From Helicobacter felistomachi (GTDB taxonomy: Bacteria; Campylobacterota; Campylobacteria; Campylobacterales; Helicobacteraceae), in NCBI RefSeq assembly GCF_030296895.1, contig NZ_AP028022.1:620001-684000 (forward strand): a DNA stretch of 64,000 bases, given 5' to 3'. Numbering within the stretch: the stretch's first letter is position 1; each line of letters starts with the position of its first letter. The notes beneath the pieces are model-generated. The model had not been told where the DNA came from. It saw only the letters and a program-made list of their open reading frames with translations, and made no database searches. This document shows, piece after piece, positions 26,794-35,811 of the stretch. The position numbers were made by a program, and so were the translations under genes.

Positions 26794-27684
26794 TCACTTC
26801 TTTTGGCTAAAGATGATGAGTAACCCCGCCCCCACCACAAGAGCCATGCCAAGCCCTTCATAAACCCCCAGCCAAGGATCGCCCAGCCACATCCCAAAGA
26901 GGGTTGCCCACAACAAGCGGGTGTAATCTATGGGAGAAACCAGCCCAGCGGGCGCGCACATATAGGCTTTGGTTAAAAAGTATTGCCCCAAAGTGCCAAA
27001 AAAGCCCATGCCCATCAAGAGCCACAAATCCCATTGCCACCATGCCCCGCTAAAGCGTATGGGGTGGTGCCCGGTGGCAAAGGGGGGGAGGTTTAAAAAC
27101 AAGCCCAAAGACCCAAAGGCGCATAAAAAGATCGAAAAGACAAAGATCACAAACCCGCTGTCATAGTAAGCCTTGAGTTGGCTTAAACTTGTGTAGGCGA
27201 TGGCTTTAAATAGGGCACTTAACACCCCACACACAATCAAGCCAAAGGTCAATCCGCTGGTGTGTGGGTTGGCGATGAGCAGCACACCCAAAAGTCCCAA
27301 CACCCCCGCCACACCCAAGCGCCAAGTTAAGGGTTCTTTAAACACCAACCATGCAATGAAGATCGCGTAAATGGGCGCACTCTGCCCAAAGGCGATCGCT
27401 GTGCCCAGGGGCATGGTGTAGATGTTGTAACACAAAAGCACCATAGCCACCGCCCCTAGCCCCATGCGCCACGCTAGGATTTTGCCCCCGCCCTTTTTGT
27501 GCGCCCTGAATTTAAAGGGTTTGGCAAAGTAGAGCAAACCTGTGAAAATGATCATAAAAAACGCGCGGTAAAAGACATTTTCAAGGGGGGAGTAATACTG
27601 ACTGGTGATTTTAATGAGGGCGTTCATCACCCCAAAGCTAAAGGCCCCCAAGGCCATAAAAAATAAGCCCTTTTTGATCTCCAT
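26794..27684 (-). CDS. EamA/DMT-family transporter
   Basis: 296 residues and ten predicted helices in two EamA repeats: ALGAFSFGVMNALIKITSQY begins the first, GVLSALFKAIAYTSLSQL the second, with AIAFGQSAPIYAIFIAWLVF as a typical helix pair. The family exports metabolites or amino acids; the substrate cannot be told. It sits upstream of the minus-strand membrane-protein gene, with an 83-base gap. Confidence 0.85.
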   Translation of the reverse strand: MEIKKGLFFMALGAFSFGVMNALIKITSQYYSPLENVFYRAFFMIIFTGLLYFAKPFKFRAHKKGGGKILAWRMGLGAVAMVLLCYNIYTMPLGTAIAFGQSAPIYAIFIAWLVFKEPLTWRLGVAGVLGLLGVLLIANPHTSGLTFGLIVCGVLSALFKAIAYTSLSQLKAYYDSGFVIFVFSIFLCAFGSLGLFLNLPPFATGHHPIRFSGAWWQWDLWLLMGMGFFGTLGQYFLTKAYMCAPAGLVSPIDYTRLLWATLFGMWLGDPWLGVYEGLGMALVVGAGLLIIFSQKK

Positions 27685-27715
27685 AATGCCCCTTTAACAA
27701 AAGGGCATTATAGCA

Positions 27716-29016
27716 TTAAACCACCCCGATGCCTTGAGCCACGCGATCGGTGGCGGTTTTGATCTCCTCCACGAGTTCTTTGGTTTGGTAAGAGAGCTCT
27801 AGGGTTTTTTCCGATTCTTCTGCACCCATGTTGATGTTGGTCACCACTTGTTGGGTGATTTCGCGAATCGAACCGATGATGGCCGCAATCTCTGTGACAG
27901 ACTTACCTGTGCGCTCGGCTAATTTACGCACTTCATCAGCCACCACCGCAAAGCCGCGCCCATGCTCGCCTGCTCTGGCGGCTTCAATGGCGGCGTTTAG
28001 GGCTAATAAGTTGATTTGATCGGCGATGTCTTTAATGGTTTGAGTGATGGAGCTGATCGAATCAGATTGCGTGCTCAAGTCATCCACTAAATGCACATTG
28101 TTTTTCATGGTGTTGGCCACACTTTGGATATTGTTTGTGGTTTTTTCGACCATGGTGTTTCCCTCACTGGTTAAGCGCTGGTTGTCTTTAATTAAACTGA
28201 GAATCATTAGAATTTTTTCCTCTTTGCCCGTAACATCTAGTGCAAATTTGATGAATTTATAAATCCTGCCATCGTCATCAAAGACGGGGTTATAACTCGC
28301 CTCCAAATACACCGCCTTGCCCGCTTTGGTGATGCGCTTAAAAGTCCCATGCGTGAATTGCCCCGATTTTAGCTTGTTCCAAAATTCGTTGTACTGAGGG
28401 GTTTTAACAAACTCGGGGTCACAAAACACAGAATGGTGCTTGCCCTTAATTTCCTCTAAGCTGTATCCCATCACCTCTAAAAAGTTTTCATTGGCTGTGA
28501 TCACTTTGCCTTCTGTGTCAAACTCAATTAAGGCCATAGAAGCTAGGGCGGCATTATAGACGGCACGCAAATTGTTAAATTCTAAAATGCGCTGGGTGAT
28601 GTCTGTGGCGATTTTACGATCTTAATCACTTTACCTTGATTGTCTAACACGGGGTTATAAGTGGCTTCCAAATATAGTTCTTTACCCCCTTTGGCGATGC
28701 GCTTAAACTTCCCCTGTTTGAACTGACCGCTTCTTAGTTGATCCCAACCTTGTTTATATAGAGGTGAAGACACCAATTTTTGGTCGCAAAACATAGAATG
28801 GTGCTTGCCCTTGATCTCCTCCAAAGTGTAACCCATGAGCTTTAAAAAATTCTCATTGGCTGTAATGACCTTACAATCTGTGTCAAACTCAATGATTGCC
28901 ATTGAGCGGTCTATGGCGTTGTAAATGGCACCCAATTCGTGGTTGCGCCTCTCAAGCCCAGCGATAAACTCCTGAGTAGCAGTGTCGTTCTGTTTTTCGT
29001 GGCTAAAAAATGACAT
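27716..29016 (-). pseudogene. Cytoplasmic PAS-PAS methyl-accepting chemotaxis protein, one frame change
   Basis: Two frames form one receptor of about 433 residues. 29016-28582 gives the first PAS domain ([31 protein letters not shown]); 28570-27716 gives a second, very similar PAS domain and the MCP signalling hairpin ([20 protein letters not shown] then [19 protein letters not shown]). There are no membrane helices, so it should be a soluble redox/energy or ligand sensor feeding CheA/CheW. The break lies near 28612-28616: one more A in GTAAAATCGCC restores [30 protein letters not shown] (AGGAG in sense) precedes the ATG at 29016. A C16 tract sits 58 bases upstream. Confidence 0.85.
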
Positions 29017-29073
29017 GAAGACTCCTCGCTTTGGGGTTAAATCTGTGGGATAGAAAGGGAGAATGAAGAGTTA

Positions 29074-29089
29074 CCCCCCCCCCCCCCCC
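29074..29089. repeat. C16 homopolymer upstream of the PAS chemoreceptor gene
   Basis: Sixteen consecutive C on the plus strand (G16 in the sense of the receptor gene), between the divergent chemoreceptor and serB genes. At 58 bases from the start codon it falls within the likely promoter/leader, where changes in length would alter promoter spacing and hence transcription. Confidence 0.85.
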
Positions 29090-29192
29090 TGTAAAAGCGG
29101 TGTGCGCGGGCTAATCATAAGAACTCCATCAATGTTGTTTAAGGACCCCCCATCTTAACGAAAAAATATTAACCCCAAATAAACTTTTGCGC

Positions 29193-29198
29193 TAAAAT
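29193..29198 (+). promoter_or_regulatory. Likely -10 box of serB
   Basis: TTGCGCTAAAATACGC, with TAAAAT 22 bases before the serB start, is a typical Helicobacter sigma-80 -10 region; AAAGGAACAAC then serves as ribosome site. Confidence 0.5.
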
Positions 29199-29218
29199 AC
29201 GCCCCATAAAGGAACAAC

Positions 29219-29833
29219 ATGAAATTAGCCGTTTTTGATTTTGATTCGACTTTAGTGGATGCCGAAACCATCGAGGTTTTAGCCCAAAATTATGGTGTGG
29301 GGCAAGCCGTAGAAAACGCCACAGAGCTGGCGATGGCAGGCAAGGCAGACTTTTACACGAGCCTACTTAGCCGCGCAAGCTTGCTTAAAGGCATGGACGC
29401 CATGTGGGCTGAGGCAATTTGCCAAAATTTGCCCTTGCACTTGGGCGCGCTAGAAGTGGTGCAGGGCTTGCACGCTTTGGGCTATAAGGTCGTTTGCCTT
29501 AGCGGGGGTTTTAAGTGGGCGACTGGGCATTTTAAAGAAAAGCTTGGCTTAGACGCGGATTTTAGCAACACCTTGCATGTGAGCGGGGGGGTTTTAACGG
29601 GCGAAGTGAGCGGCCCTTTAATGCGTGGGGACTCTAAGGCGGAGATTCTAGCCAGTTTACAAAGTTTGCTAAAGCCCAAGCACACCTTAGCTGTGGGCGA
29701 TGGGGCCAATGACATTGGCATGTTTAAACTGGCGGATGTGAGCGTAGCGTTCAATGCTAAAGAGATCACCAAAAAGGCTGCCACCTCCATCGCCCCAAGC
29801 TTAGACCTACGAGAGATTTTAACATTCGTTTAG
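29219..29833 (+). CDS. serB: Phosphoserine phosphatase
   Basis: 204 residues, HAD superfamily. The nucleophile motif is FDFDSTLVD, motif II CLSGGFKW, and motif III GDGANDIGM. It dephosphorylates O-phosphoserine in serine synthesis. ATG at 29219 with AAAGGAACAAC upstream. Divergent from the chemoreceptor, convergent with pbp2 (four-base overlap at the 3' ends). Confidence 0.93.
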   Translation: MKLAVFDFDSTLVDAETIEVLAQNYGVGQAVENATELAMAGKADFYTSLLSRASLLKGMDAMWAEAICQNLPLHLGALEVVQGLHALGYKVVCLSGGFKWATGHFKEKLGLDADFSNTLHVSGGVLTGEVSGPLMRGDSKAEILASLQSLLKPKHTLAVGDGANDIGMFKLADVSVAFNAKEITKKAATSIAPSLDLREILTFV

Positions 29834-31602
29834 GGCTTGAGATAGCCTAAATCCACTAAAGCGTTGGCTATTGCTTTGACGATGGGGCCGTTCTTGCTCC
29901 CCCCCTCGCCGTGTTCCACCAAAACGGTGATGACATATTTAGGGTTTTTATAGGGCAAAAAGGCGGTCATCCACGCATGTGAGCGGTGGAAGTACTCCAT
30001 TTGGTCTTCTTTCACACGCTTGATCGTGTCTTGGTCGATTCCCACAACTTGCGCTGTGCCCGTCTTGCACGCTAGGGGAATTTTGACCCCCCTTGTGCTG
30101 TTAAAACCTGTGCCCCCCTGTGTGCTACAAGCTTCATACATCCCCTGCCTAAGAGCCGGTAGCTTAGACTTTTGGAATTTGTCTAGAACATCTTTCACTT
30201 TAAAATCCCCTTTAAGCGCAAAATGGGGCGTGGGTAGTTTACCCGAGGCGATGAGAGCGGTGTAATTAGCCACTTGCAGGGGCGTGGTTAAAAACGAGCC
30301 CTGTCCGATAGAAGTGATGAGCGTGTCGCCCGTGTTCCAAATGTCCCCAAAGCGCTTCATCTTCCACCCCGGATCGGGCAAAATCCCGATAAATTCATTG
30401 GGTAAATCCACGCCCGTTTTTTGCCCAAAGCCCATTTGGCGGAAAGTTTTGGCTAGATTGTCGATCGAAATGTCGAGGGCGAATTTATAAAAATAGACAT
30501 CTACGGATTCTTTGATCGCCTTGTATAAATTTGTCCTGCCATGTCCACCAGCCTTCCAATCGCGGAATTTGCGCTTACCCACCTCAATATACCCGGGGGC
30601 AAAGACTTCGGTTTGCTCTGTGATGGGCAGGTATTCTAAAAAGCTCAAGGCTGAGCCCATTTTCACCACAGAGCCCGGGGGGTAAAGCCCGTTGATGAGG
30701 CGGTTTAAGAGGGGGTTATAGATGTTGTCTTGCAACTCTTTCCAGTGCGCCACGCTGATCCCCCCGATGAAGTTGTTGAGGTTGTACTCGGGATAACTGC
30801 CTGCGGCTAAAATCGCCCCTGTGCGCGCGTCCATCACCACAAGTGCCCCCACTTTACCCACAAAAAGGGCATCGGCTTTTTCTTGTAGGCGTTTGTCTAG
30901 GGTCAAAATTAAATCATTGTTGGTTTGGGGTTGCTTCTCTTCTAAGACCTTTAATTCTTGGTTTAGAGCGTCCACGCTCACCAGCTTATAGCCCATCTCC
31001 CCTTGTAAAAAGTCGTTGTACTCTTTTTCTAAGCCCGTTTTGCCGATGGTGTGGGTGTATTGGCTTTTGGAGTCGTTTTGCATGTCCTTCGTGTCGGCTG
31101 CGCCTAGGTAACCGATGACATGCGAAGCTAAAGAATTGCCCGGGTAGTGGCGCTTATTGGCGGGGGCGATGCTGATCTTAGGGTTTAAAATGAGCTTAGG
31201 GTAGAGTGTTTGCATTTGATCGTAGGAGACAAAGTCTAGAATTTGTATGGCGTTGTGGTTGTAGGCGGAGTTCTGTTTGCGGTAGTTGTCTGTGGCTGTT
31301 TGTGTGTCTAGGGTGGGGAAATAATGTTTTAAAAATTCTAATTGTTGTTGCAACTGGGCTTTTTTTAGGGCGGGGGCTAGAGAAATGCTAAAGCCCAGCT
31401 CGTTCATGGCAAGCAACGCATGGTTGCGATCCAAAATCAGCCCCCTTGTGGGGACTAGGATTTCTTTTTTGGTCATGTTGCGTAGGGCAAGCTGCTCGAA
31501 GTAGTCGCTGGTCTTGATCGTTAAAATGAAAATACGCAAGAGCAAAATCGCCCACACCAGCGCCAAGAACCCAAAGATGAAGCGGAATCTAAGCCCTTGC
31601 AT
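29830..31602 (-). CDS. mrdA: Penicillin-binding protein 2 (elongasome transpeptidase)
   Basis: About 590 residues starting MQGLRFRFIFGFLALVWAIL; a start eight codons upstream is possible but gives an odd NLCCGGC extension. One N-terminal anchor, PBP dimerisation domain, then transpeptidase: the Ser motif GSVVKMG, SVD in IKESVDVYFYK, and KTGTAQ in LACKTGTAQVVG. It crosslinks side-wall peptidoglycan with RodA and MreBCD and sets the rod/helical shape. Last gene of the tatD-to-pbp2 operon, overlapping the preceding gene. Confidence 0.95.
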   Translation of the reverse strand: MQGLRFRFIFGFLALVWAILLLRIFILTIKTSDYFEQLALRNMTKKEILVPTRGLILDRNHALLAMNELGFSISLAPALKKAQLQQQLEFLKHYFPTLDTQTATDNYRKQNSAYNHNAIQILDFVSYDQMQTLYPKLILNPKISIAPANKRHYPGNSLASHVIGYLGAADTKDMQNDSKSQYTHTIGKTGLEKEYNDFLQGEMGYKLVSVDALNQELKVLEEKQPQTNNDLILTLDKRLQEKADALFVGKVGALVVMDARTGAILAAGSYPEYNLNNFIGGISVAHWKELQDNIYNPLLNRLINGLYPPGSVVKMGSALSFLEYLPITEQTEVFAPGYIEVGKRKFRDWKAGGHGRTNLYKAIKESVDVYFYKFALDISIDNLAKTFRQMGFGQKTGVDLPNEFIGILPDPGWKMKRFGDIWNTGDTLITSIGQGSFLTTPLQVANYTALIASGKLPTPHFALKGDFKVKDVLDKFQKSKLPALRQGMYEACSTQGGTGFNSTRGVKIPLACKTGTAQVVGIDQDTIKRVKEDQMEYFHRSHAWMTAFLPYKNPKYVITVLVEHGEGGSKNGPIVKAIANALVDLGYLKP

Positions 31603-32026
31603 ACACCCTCCACAACATAAATTCAAGCGCGGTGTAGGTGAGTAGCCGATCCCAAGAGGCTAAGGGCGTGTCGTGCAAGGTGGAGAGCAACCAGGTGTAA
31701 AGCACATAAATGGCGAGCATGTGAAACGCTTCCCATAAAATGTGCTCTTCAAATGCCATAAGCACGAATTGCAAAATGAGCTTTTCATACAGGATAAAAA
31801 GCAGAATTAAAAACCCCAGCGGCTCTTGATTGATCGCCTCAAAGAGCAGTAAACACGCAAAAATACAAAGGACGTAGCGATCTTGCAGCCGCACCCCTCC
31901 CCTTGCCCGATATAAACTAAAAAGAAGGCTGATACAGGGGGGCAAGATGGGGTAGAGGGTCTGCAAATTGCTGTAAAGATAAAAACCCAACACAGACAAA
32001 AGACACCGCATGTAGGTTAGGTTCAT
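31589..32026 (-). CDS. Small multi-pass membrane protein (MreD-like position)
   Basis: 145 residues, four or five hydrophobic helices (CLLSVLGFYLYSNLQTLYPI, FACLLLFEA, LGFLILLFILYEKLILQFVLM). It sits between engB and pbp2, where H. pylori carries the uncharacterised HP1566. By size, topology and neighbour it could be an MreD-type elongasome component, but I see no MreD motif. It overlaps engB by four bases and pbp2 by 14 bases. Confidence 0.65.
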   Translation of the reverse strand: MNLTYMRCLLSVLGFYLYSNLQTLYPILPPCISLLFSLYRARGGVRLQDRYVLCIFACLLLFEAINQEPLGFLILLFILYEKLILQFVLMAFEEHILWEAFHMLAIYVLYTWLLSTLHDTPLASWDRLLTYTALEFMLWRVYARA

Positions 32027-32655
32027 GCGCGCCCCAGCAAAGCGGCGAGCAAAGTGGTCTGCAAATGTTTCAAAGAGCCAAATTTGGGTTTAAGAGTGCT
32101 GGGCTTTAGCACACTCACCAACGCCCCGGGGTGCTCTTGCACTAAGGTGTGTTGGGCGTGGCTGGTGAGTTTATCAAATTTCGTATAAACGCAGCGGATT
32201 TGCTGGTCGGGCTTGATGAAGCTTTGTAAAAATCCTTGCACGCTTTGATCTTGGCTTAGGTGTAAGTGGCGCGCGTCTATGAGGTGCAAAAACAATTTAA
32301 TGCTAGGGCGTTTCTTTAAGAGCATGCATAAAAACACCCCCCACTCCTCTTGCAAACTCTTAGACACTTTGGCATACCCAAAGCCGGGCAAGTCAATGCA
32401 CCCAAAGGCGATCTTCTCATCGCCCATTTGCCAAGTGGTGGTGAAAAAATTTGCCATCTGGGTTTTGCCCGGCGTGGCAGAACTCTTGGCGATCTTGCGC
32501 CCCAAAAGTTGGTTAATAAAAGAGCTTTTACCCACATTGCTGCGCCCTAAAAACGCCATTTCAGGCTGGCTGGCTGGCGGGGTTTGCGCCATATTCGTGG
32601 CCGAACACACAAAGCGACTCTCTAAGACCTTAAGGCTTGGGCTGTTCTTTAGCAT
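32023..32655 (-). CDS. engB: Ribosome-biogenesis GTPase EngB/YsxC
   Basis: 210 residues from ATG 32655; a longer frame upstream overlaps lptA in the wrong phase. G1 is FLGRSNVGKSSF, G3 DLPGFGYAKVS, G4 TKFDKL, G5 SVLKPS region. It assists 50S subunit assembly. It overlaps lptA by 26 bases in the cell-envelope operon. Confidence 0.93.
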   Translation of the reverse strand: MLKNSPSLKVLESRFVCSATNMAQTPPASQPEMAFLGRSNVGKSSFINQLLGRKIAKSSATPGKTQMANFFTTTWQMGDEKIAFGCIDLPGFGYAKVSKSLQEEWGVFLCMLLKKRPSIKLFLHLIDARHLHLSQDQSVQGFLQSFIKPDQQIRCVYTKFDKLTSHAQHTLVQEHPGALVSVLKPSTLKPKFGSLKHLQTTLLAALLGRA

Positions 32656-33157
32656 GCTTTTTGGCCTTTTGCTTTTTTTGCTCTTTTTGGATGTCCTCCA
32701 TGTCAAAGACAAAGGTTGCGGGCTTATCCTTGCCCCCCAAAACATCCGCATAGCCATGCTCTTTGCTCAAAATGATCTCCTCGCCCTTCACGGAGTTCAC
32801 CTTACCCACCTCATCCACCACGGCGTTTTGTAATAAGCGGTACTCTTGCTTGATGGCATCATAAATCAAGCGATCCGAGTGCCCCTTGACCTCTCTGCCA
32901 TCCTCGGTGAATAAATGAAAATGCACATCGCCGATCGCCTCGTACTTAGTGGGTTTGCGCTTGTCGTTGGTGTAAATAATGACCTTGTTGGCCGTCAGTG
33001 TGTCCTTGCCTTTTTTAATGTGGACATTGCCCTGGATGATGGTCATTTTCTTTTGTTCGTTGGCGGTGAATTTATCCGCCGTCACTTCCAAAGTTTCCTT
33101 TAAAGGCAGGGCACACAAGAATCCACAAAAGAGCCACAACAAACCAAGCTTTTTCAA
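32630..33157 (-). CDS. lptA: LPS transport periplasmic protein LptA
   Basis: 175 residues: signal peptide (LGLLWLFCGFLCALP) then OstA/LptA domain (LEVTADKFTANEQKKMTIIQ, GNVHIKKGKDTLTANKVIIYT) that forms the periplasmic bridge for lipopolysaccharide. The C-terminus is Lys/Gln-rich. It follows lptC with a four-base overlap (ATGA), so the two are coupled. Confidence 0.9.
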   Translation of the reverse strand: MKKLGLLWLFCGFLCALPLKETLEVTADKFTANEQKKMTIIQGNVHIKKGKDTLTANKVIIYTNDKRKPTKYEAIGDVHFHLFTEDGREVKGHSDRLIYDAIKQEYRLLQNAVVDEVGKVNSVKGEEIILSKEHGYADVLGGKDKPATFVFDMEDIQKEQKKQKAKKHAKEQPKP

Positions 33158-33726
33158 AATTTAAACCTCTGTGTGTGCCGCCCTTTGGGGTGTTTGGCTT
33201 CAGCCAAATCGATGATGGCGTGGATGTTTTGTGCCTGCAAAACTTGGGCTTTGTGGTTGTAGGCGATGTTTTGCCCGCTCACATGCCCCTCAGGTCCATT
33301 TAATAAAAAATTGCCCTCCCCCTGAAAGGTCTGCTTAACGTGGTTATAAACCCCTTTTTGACTCCAAAAGCTCTCGTGATTGCTGGTTGTGTAAAGCACC
33401 CCTTTAGGAAAGCTGTATAAGTCGTTGCGGCGCACCAAAACCTCCCCCCTTGCATGCTCTAAAACCTGATTATCGGCATCAAATTTACTCAACACAAAGT
33501 CGTACAGGACCTCGTGGTCGTTAAACTGCAACGCCCGCACCCCCTTGATGTTTAAATCAGTGCTCGTCGCATTGCTCTCAAAGACATTAAAGCCATGCAG
33601 CTCAATTTTGGCAAAATCCCCGCTGAAAGTGGTGGTCTTTTTTTGAGGGCGCAGGAAAAACACGATCAAGCCCCCCATCGCCACTGCTAAACCGATAAAA
33701 AAGAGCCAAACGGGATTTGCACGCAC
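33154..33726 (-). CDS. lptC: LPS export protein LptC
   Basis: 190 residues, one N-terminal membrane anchor (PVWLFFIGLAVAMGGLIVFF) and a periplasmic LptC/OstA-like beta domain (EVLYDFVLSKFDADNQVLEH, ARGEVLVRRNDLYSFPKGVL). It docks on LptFG and hands LPS to LptA. It begins immediately after the rlpA stop. Confidence 0.85.
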   Translation of the reverse strand: MRANPVWLFFIGLAVAMGGLIVFFLRPQKKTTTFSGDFAKIELHGFNVFESNATSTDLNIKGVRALQFNDHEVLYDFVLSKFDADNQVLEHARGEVLVRRNDLYSFPKGVLYTTSNHESFWSQKGVYNHVKQTFQGEGNFLLNGPEGHVSGQNIAYNHKAQVLQAQNIHAIIDLAEAKHPKGRHTQRFKF

Positions 33727-34707
33727 CTATTCACGCACCAAAAAGCTGGGTTTGCCAAGCCCCTTTGCGTAGTCGCTAGCTTCTGCCTCGCTTTGAAAGC
33801 CTTTGATGAACACCCGATAAATGGGTTTGTCGTTTTTCACACCCTCCACAATGGCGCTGGAGTAATTGGTGCTTTTGAGGCGCTCTTGTAGGGCGTTTTT
33901 AGCATCGATCGCCCCCCGTTTGTTGAAAAACGCCCCCACTTGTAAAGAGAAACTGCCCCCGCTATAACTCTTTTGACTCTCGCCCACTTTAAACTCTTTT
34001 TGTAGGGCTTTGGCCTGTTTGTTTTGTGCCAAAGAGGGTGCGTATTGTTTAGCCACAATCCCCCCAAAGCCGATCACCTCCAAGCGCACGGGGGCCACGC
34101 CTTTACCCACCATTGCAATGTCATGCGCGGCGGCGTTGGAGAGGTCAATGATGCGGTTGGCGACAAAGGGTCCGCGGTCGTTGATGCGCACGATGGTGCT
34201 CCTGTTGTTGTCTTTATTCGTAACTTTGACAATCGTGTTCATGGGCAGGATTTTGTTAGCGGCGGTGTGGGCGTGCATATTATAAGTTTCGCCATCGCTG
34301 GTTCTTTTAGCATGAAAGTTGGGGCCATACCAACTCGCGTAGCCATCAAAAGTCTGCCCGACTTTCACCTGTGTGGGGTAGTAGGTCTTGCCCCCCACAC
34401 GATAAGGGCGCATGGTGGCGCGCTGCATCGCCGCCGAGTCGATCATCCCTGCGGTTAAACTGCTCTTAGAGACATGGGCGTTATAGGGCGTGTTGTCGGT
34501 GTGTTTATTTTTGTGGTGGTGGTGGAAAAAGGAAAAATGCTTCTTAGGCGGAATTGTGCCGTCAAAATCCCGTGCGTCCTCATAGGCACGCAAGCTTTCG
34601 TGTTTATCAAAAAGGGCGTAGCTTTGTTGTTGGCTTGGCGAATCTTTGGCACACCCCATAAAAGCGGCGGTGGCGAGCATCAAATGGCTTAAGTAATACA
34701 ATTTCAT
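33727..34707 (-). CDS. rlpA: Septal ring lytic transglycosylase RlpA with SPOR domain
   Basis: 326 residues. Lipoprotein signal (MLATAAFMGC) with Cys19, then a His-rich patch (HFSFFHHHHKNKH, about residues 57-69), the double-psi barrel RlpA domain (GYASWYGPNFHAKRTSDGET, INDRGPFVANRIIDLSNAAA) with the catalytic Asp, and a C-terminal SPOR domain (SFSLQVGAFFNKRGAIDAKN). It cleaves denuded peptidoglycan at division sites. The His patch could bind nickel; that is speculation. Overlaps mltD by four bases. Confidence 0.92.
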   Translation of the reverse strand: MKLYYLSHLMLATAAFMGCAKDSPSQQQSYALFDKHESLRAYEDARDFDGTIPPKKHFSFFHHHHKNKHTDNTPYNAHVSKSSLTAGMIDSAAMQRATMRPYRVGGKTYYPTQVKVGQTFDGYASWYGPNFHAKRTSDGETYNMHAHTAANKILPMNTIVKVTNKDNNRSTIVRINDRGPFVANRIIDLSNAAAHDIAMVGKGVAPVRLEVIGFGGIVAKQYAPSLAQNKQAKALQKEFKVGESQKSYSGGSFSLQVGAFFNKRGAIDAKNALQERLKSTNYSSAIVEGVKNDKPIYRVFIKGFQSEAEASDYAKGLGKPSFLVRE

Positions 34708-35801
34708 AGTACCTCATTTTGCGCCACTTTAAGACGGTGGACTTTGGAACTTAAGACAGGAATGATAAGCTTTTGTTTGCGGCTCAAGTAAGGGCTTGTT
34801 AAACCATTTGTGTATTTTAAAAGGGCTACACTGCTGTGGAACTTTCTAGCGATGGAGTAAAGGGTTTCTCTAGGTTTCACCCTGTGGCTCAGTATACGCA
34901 CAATGTAGCTTTTGGGCTTGTAGTGTTGTCTAAAGTAGGCTAAGTTTTCATAGGGGATGTAGACCGTGCTGGGCGCACCTGTGGGTGCAAAGTTGTATCT
35001 AAATTGGTGGTTGTAGGCCCTCACCTTAGCTGCAGACAAATGCGCTGCTGTGGCGACTTGGCTTAGCAAAGTTCCGCCCCTCACCTGCACGCTGGCAAGG
35101 GTTTGGCGTGCGCCCCGGTTGAGTAAATACGCCTTATTGCCCTCTGTGTCTAAATTGCTAAAGGCGATGGCAAGGCTCAAAATGGAGCGGATGTAGTGGC
35201 GGGTTTCTTTGGGGATGTATTTCTTATCATCATCGAGCAGAACATTGATGTTGTCTGTACCGGCGGCTTGGACCGCTTCTAGCACGCGTCTTAGTCCATA
35301 GTTGTAGGCCATCGCCACCAAATACCATTGGTGGGTTTGTTTATAAAGCATTTTAAAATAGGCGATTGCGGCCTGGGTGCTTTTAATGGGGTCGCGCCGC
35401 TCATCCACGAGGGCATCAACCTTGAGCCCTAGCATTTTCGCGGTTTCTGGCATGAATTGCCAAATCCCCACCGCCTTTTTCACGCTGTATGCCCGCACAG
35501 AGAACTTAGACTCCGCCATTGCCAAAAATAGAAACTCCACGGGGACATTGGCTTGCAAGAGCATGCTTTTAATGGTGGGGATGAAAACCCCGTTAGCATC
35601 GTAGTGCTCGAGCAATTTATCAAAGGTTTGTTGCACGCTCTCTAGGGTGTCGGTGTTGGCGCTGTTTGTGAGAAAGTTGGCATCCACACCAAAGGCGTTT
35701 AAGGTCTTTAGACTGGTGCTGTTAATGGTGGGCGGGGCGGCAAGCAGGGGTAAGCTGAGCGAACAGGCTAGGCTCAAGGGCTTTAAGAGATTTTTAAACA
35801 T
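34704..35801 (-). CDS. mltD: Membrane-bound lytic transglycosylase D-like with LysM
   Basis: 365 residues. Signal peptide (LACSLSLPLLAAPP), SLT domain (VPVEFLFLAMAESKFSVRAY with catalytic Glu, then SVKKAVGIWQFMPETAKMLG), and one C-terminal LysM (VKPRETLYSIARKFHSSVAL). A classical MltD/DniR type muramidase. It lies between tatD (10 bases) and rlpA, as in H. pylori HP1571-HP1573. Confidence 0.92.
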   Translation of the reverse strand: MFKNLLKPLSLACSLSLPLLAAPPTINSTSLKTLNAFGVDANFLTNSANTDTLESVQQTFDKLLEHYDANGVFIPTIKSMLLQANVPVEFLFLAMAESKFSVRAYSVKKAVGIWQFMPETAKMLGLKVDALVDERRDPIKSTQAAIAYFKMLYKQTHQWYLVAMAYNYGLRRVLEAVQAAGTDNINVLLDDDKKYIPKETRHYIRSILSLAIAFSNLDTEGNKAYLLNRGARQTLASVQVRGGTLLSQVATAAHLSAAKVRAYNHQFRYNFAPTGAPSTVYIPYENLAYFRQHYKPKSYIVRILSHRVKPRETLYSIARKFHSSVALLKYTNGLTSPYLSRKQKLIIPVLSSKVHRLKVAQNEVL

Positions 35802-35811
35802 GAGGACACCT

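Noticed and set aside
29585-29593. G7 run in serB and similar G7 in ribE as switches
   Set aside because: Both genes are in frame and seven is short for reliable slippage; they encode ordinary Gly codons.
32656-32757. Upstream extension of engB
   Set aside because: The extension lies within lptA in another frame and is Lys/Arg/Ser-rich noise; ATG 32655 matches the family start.
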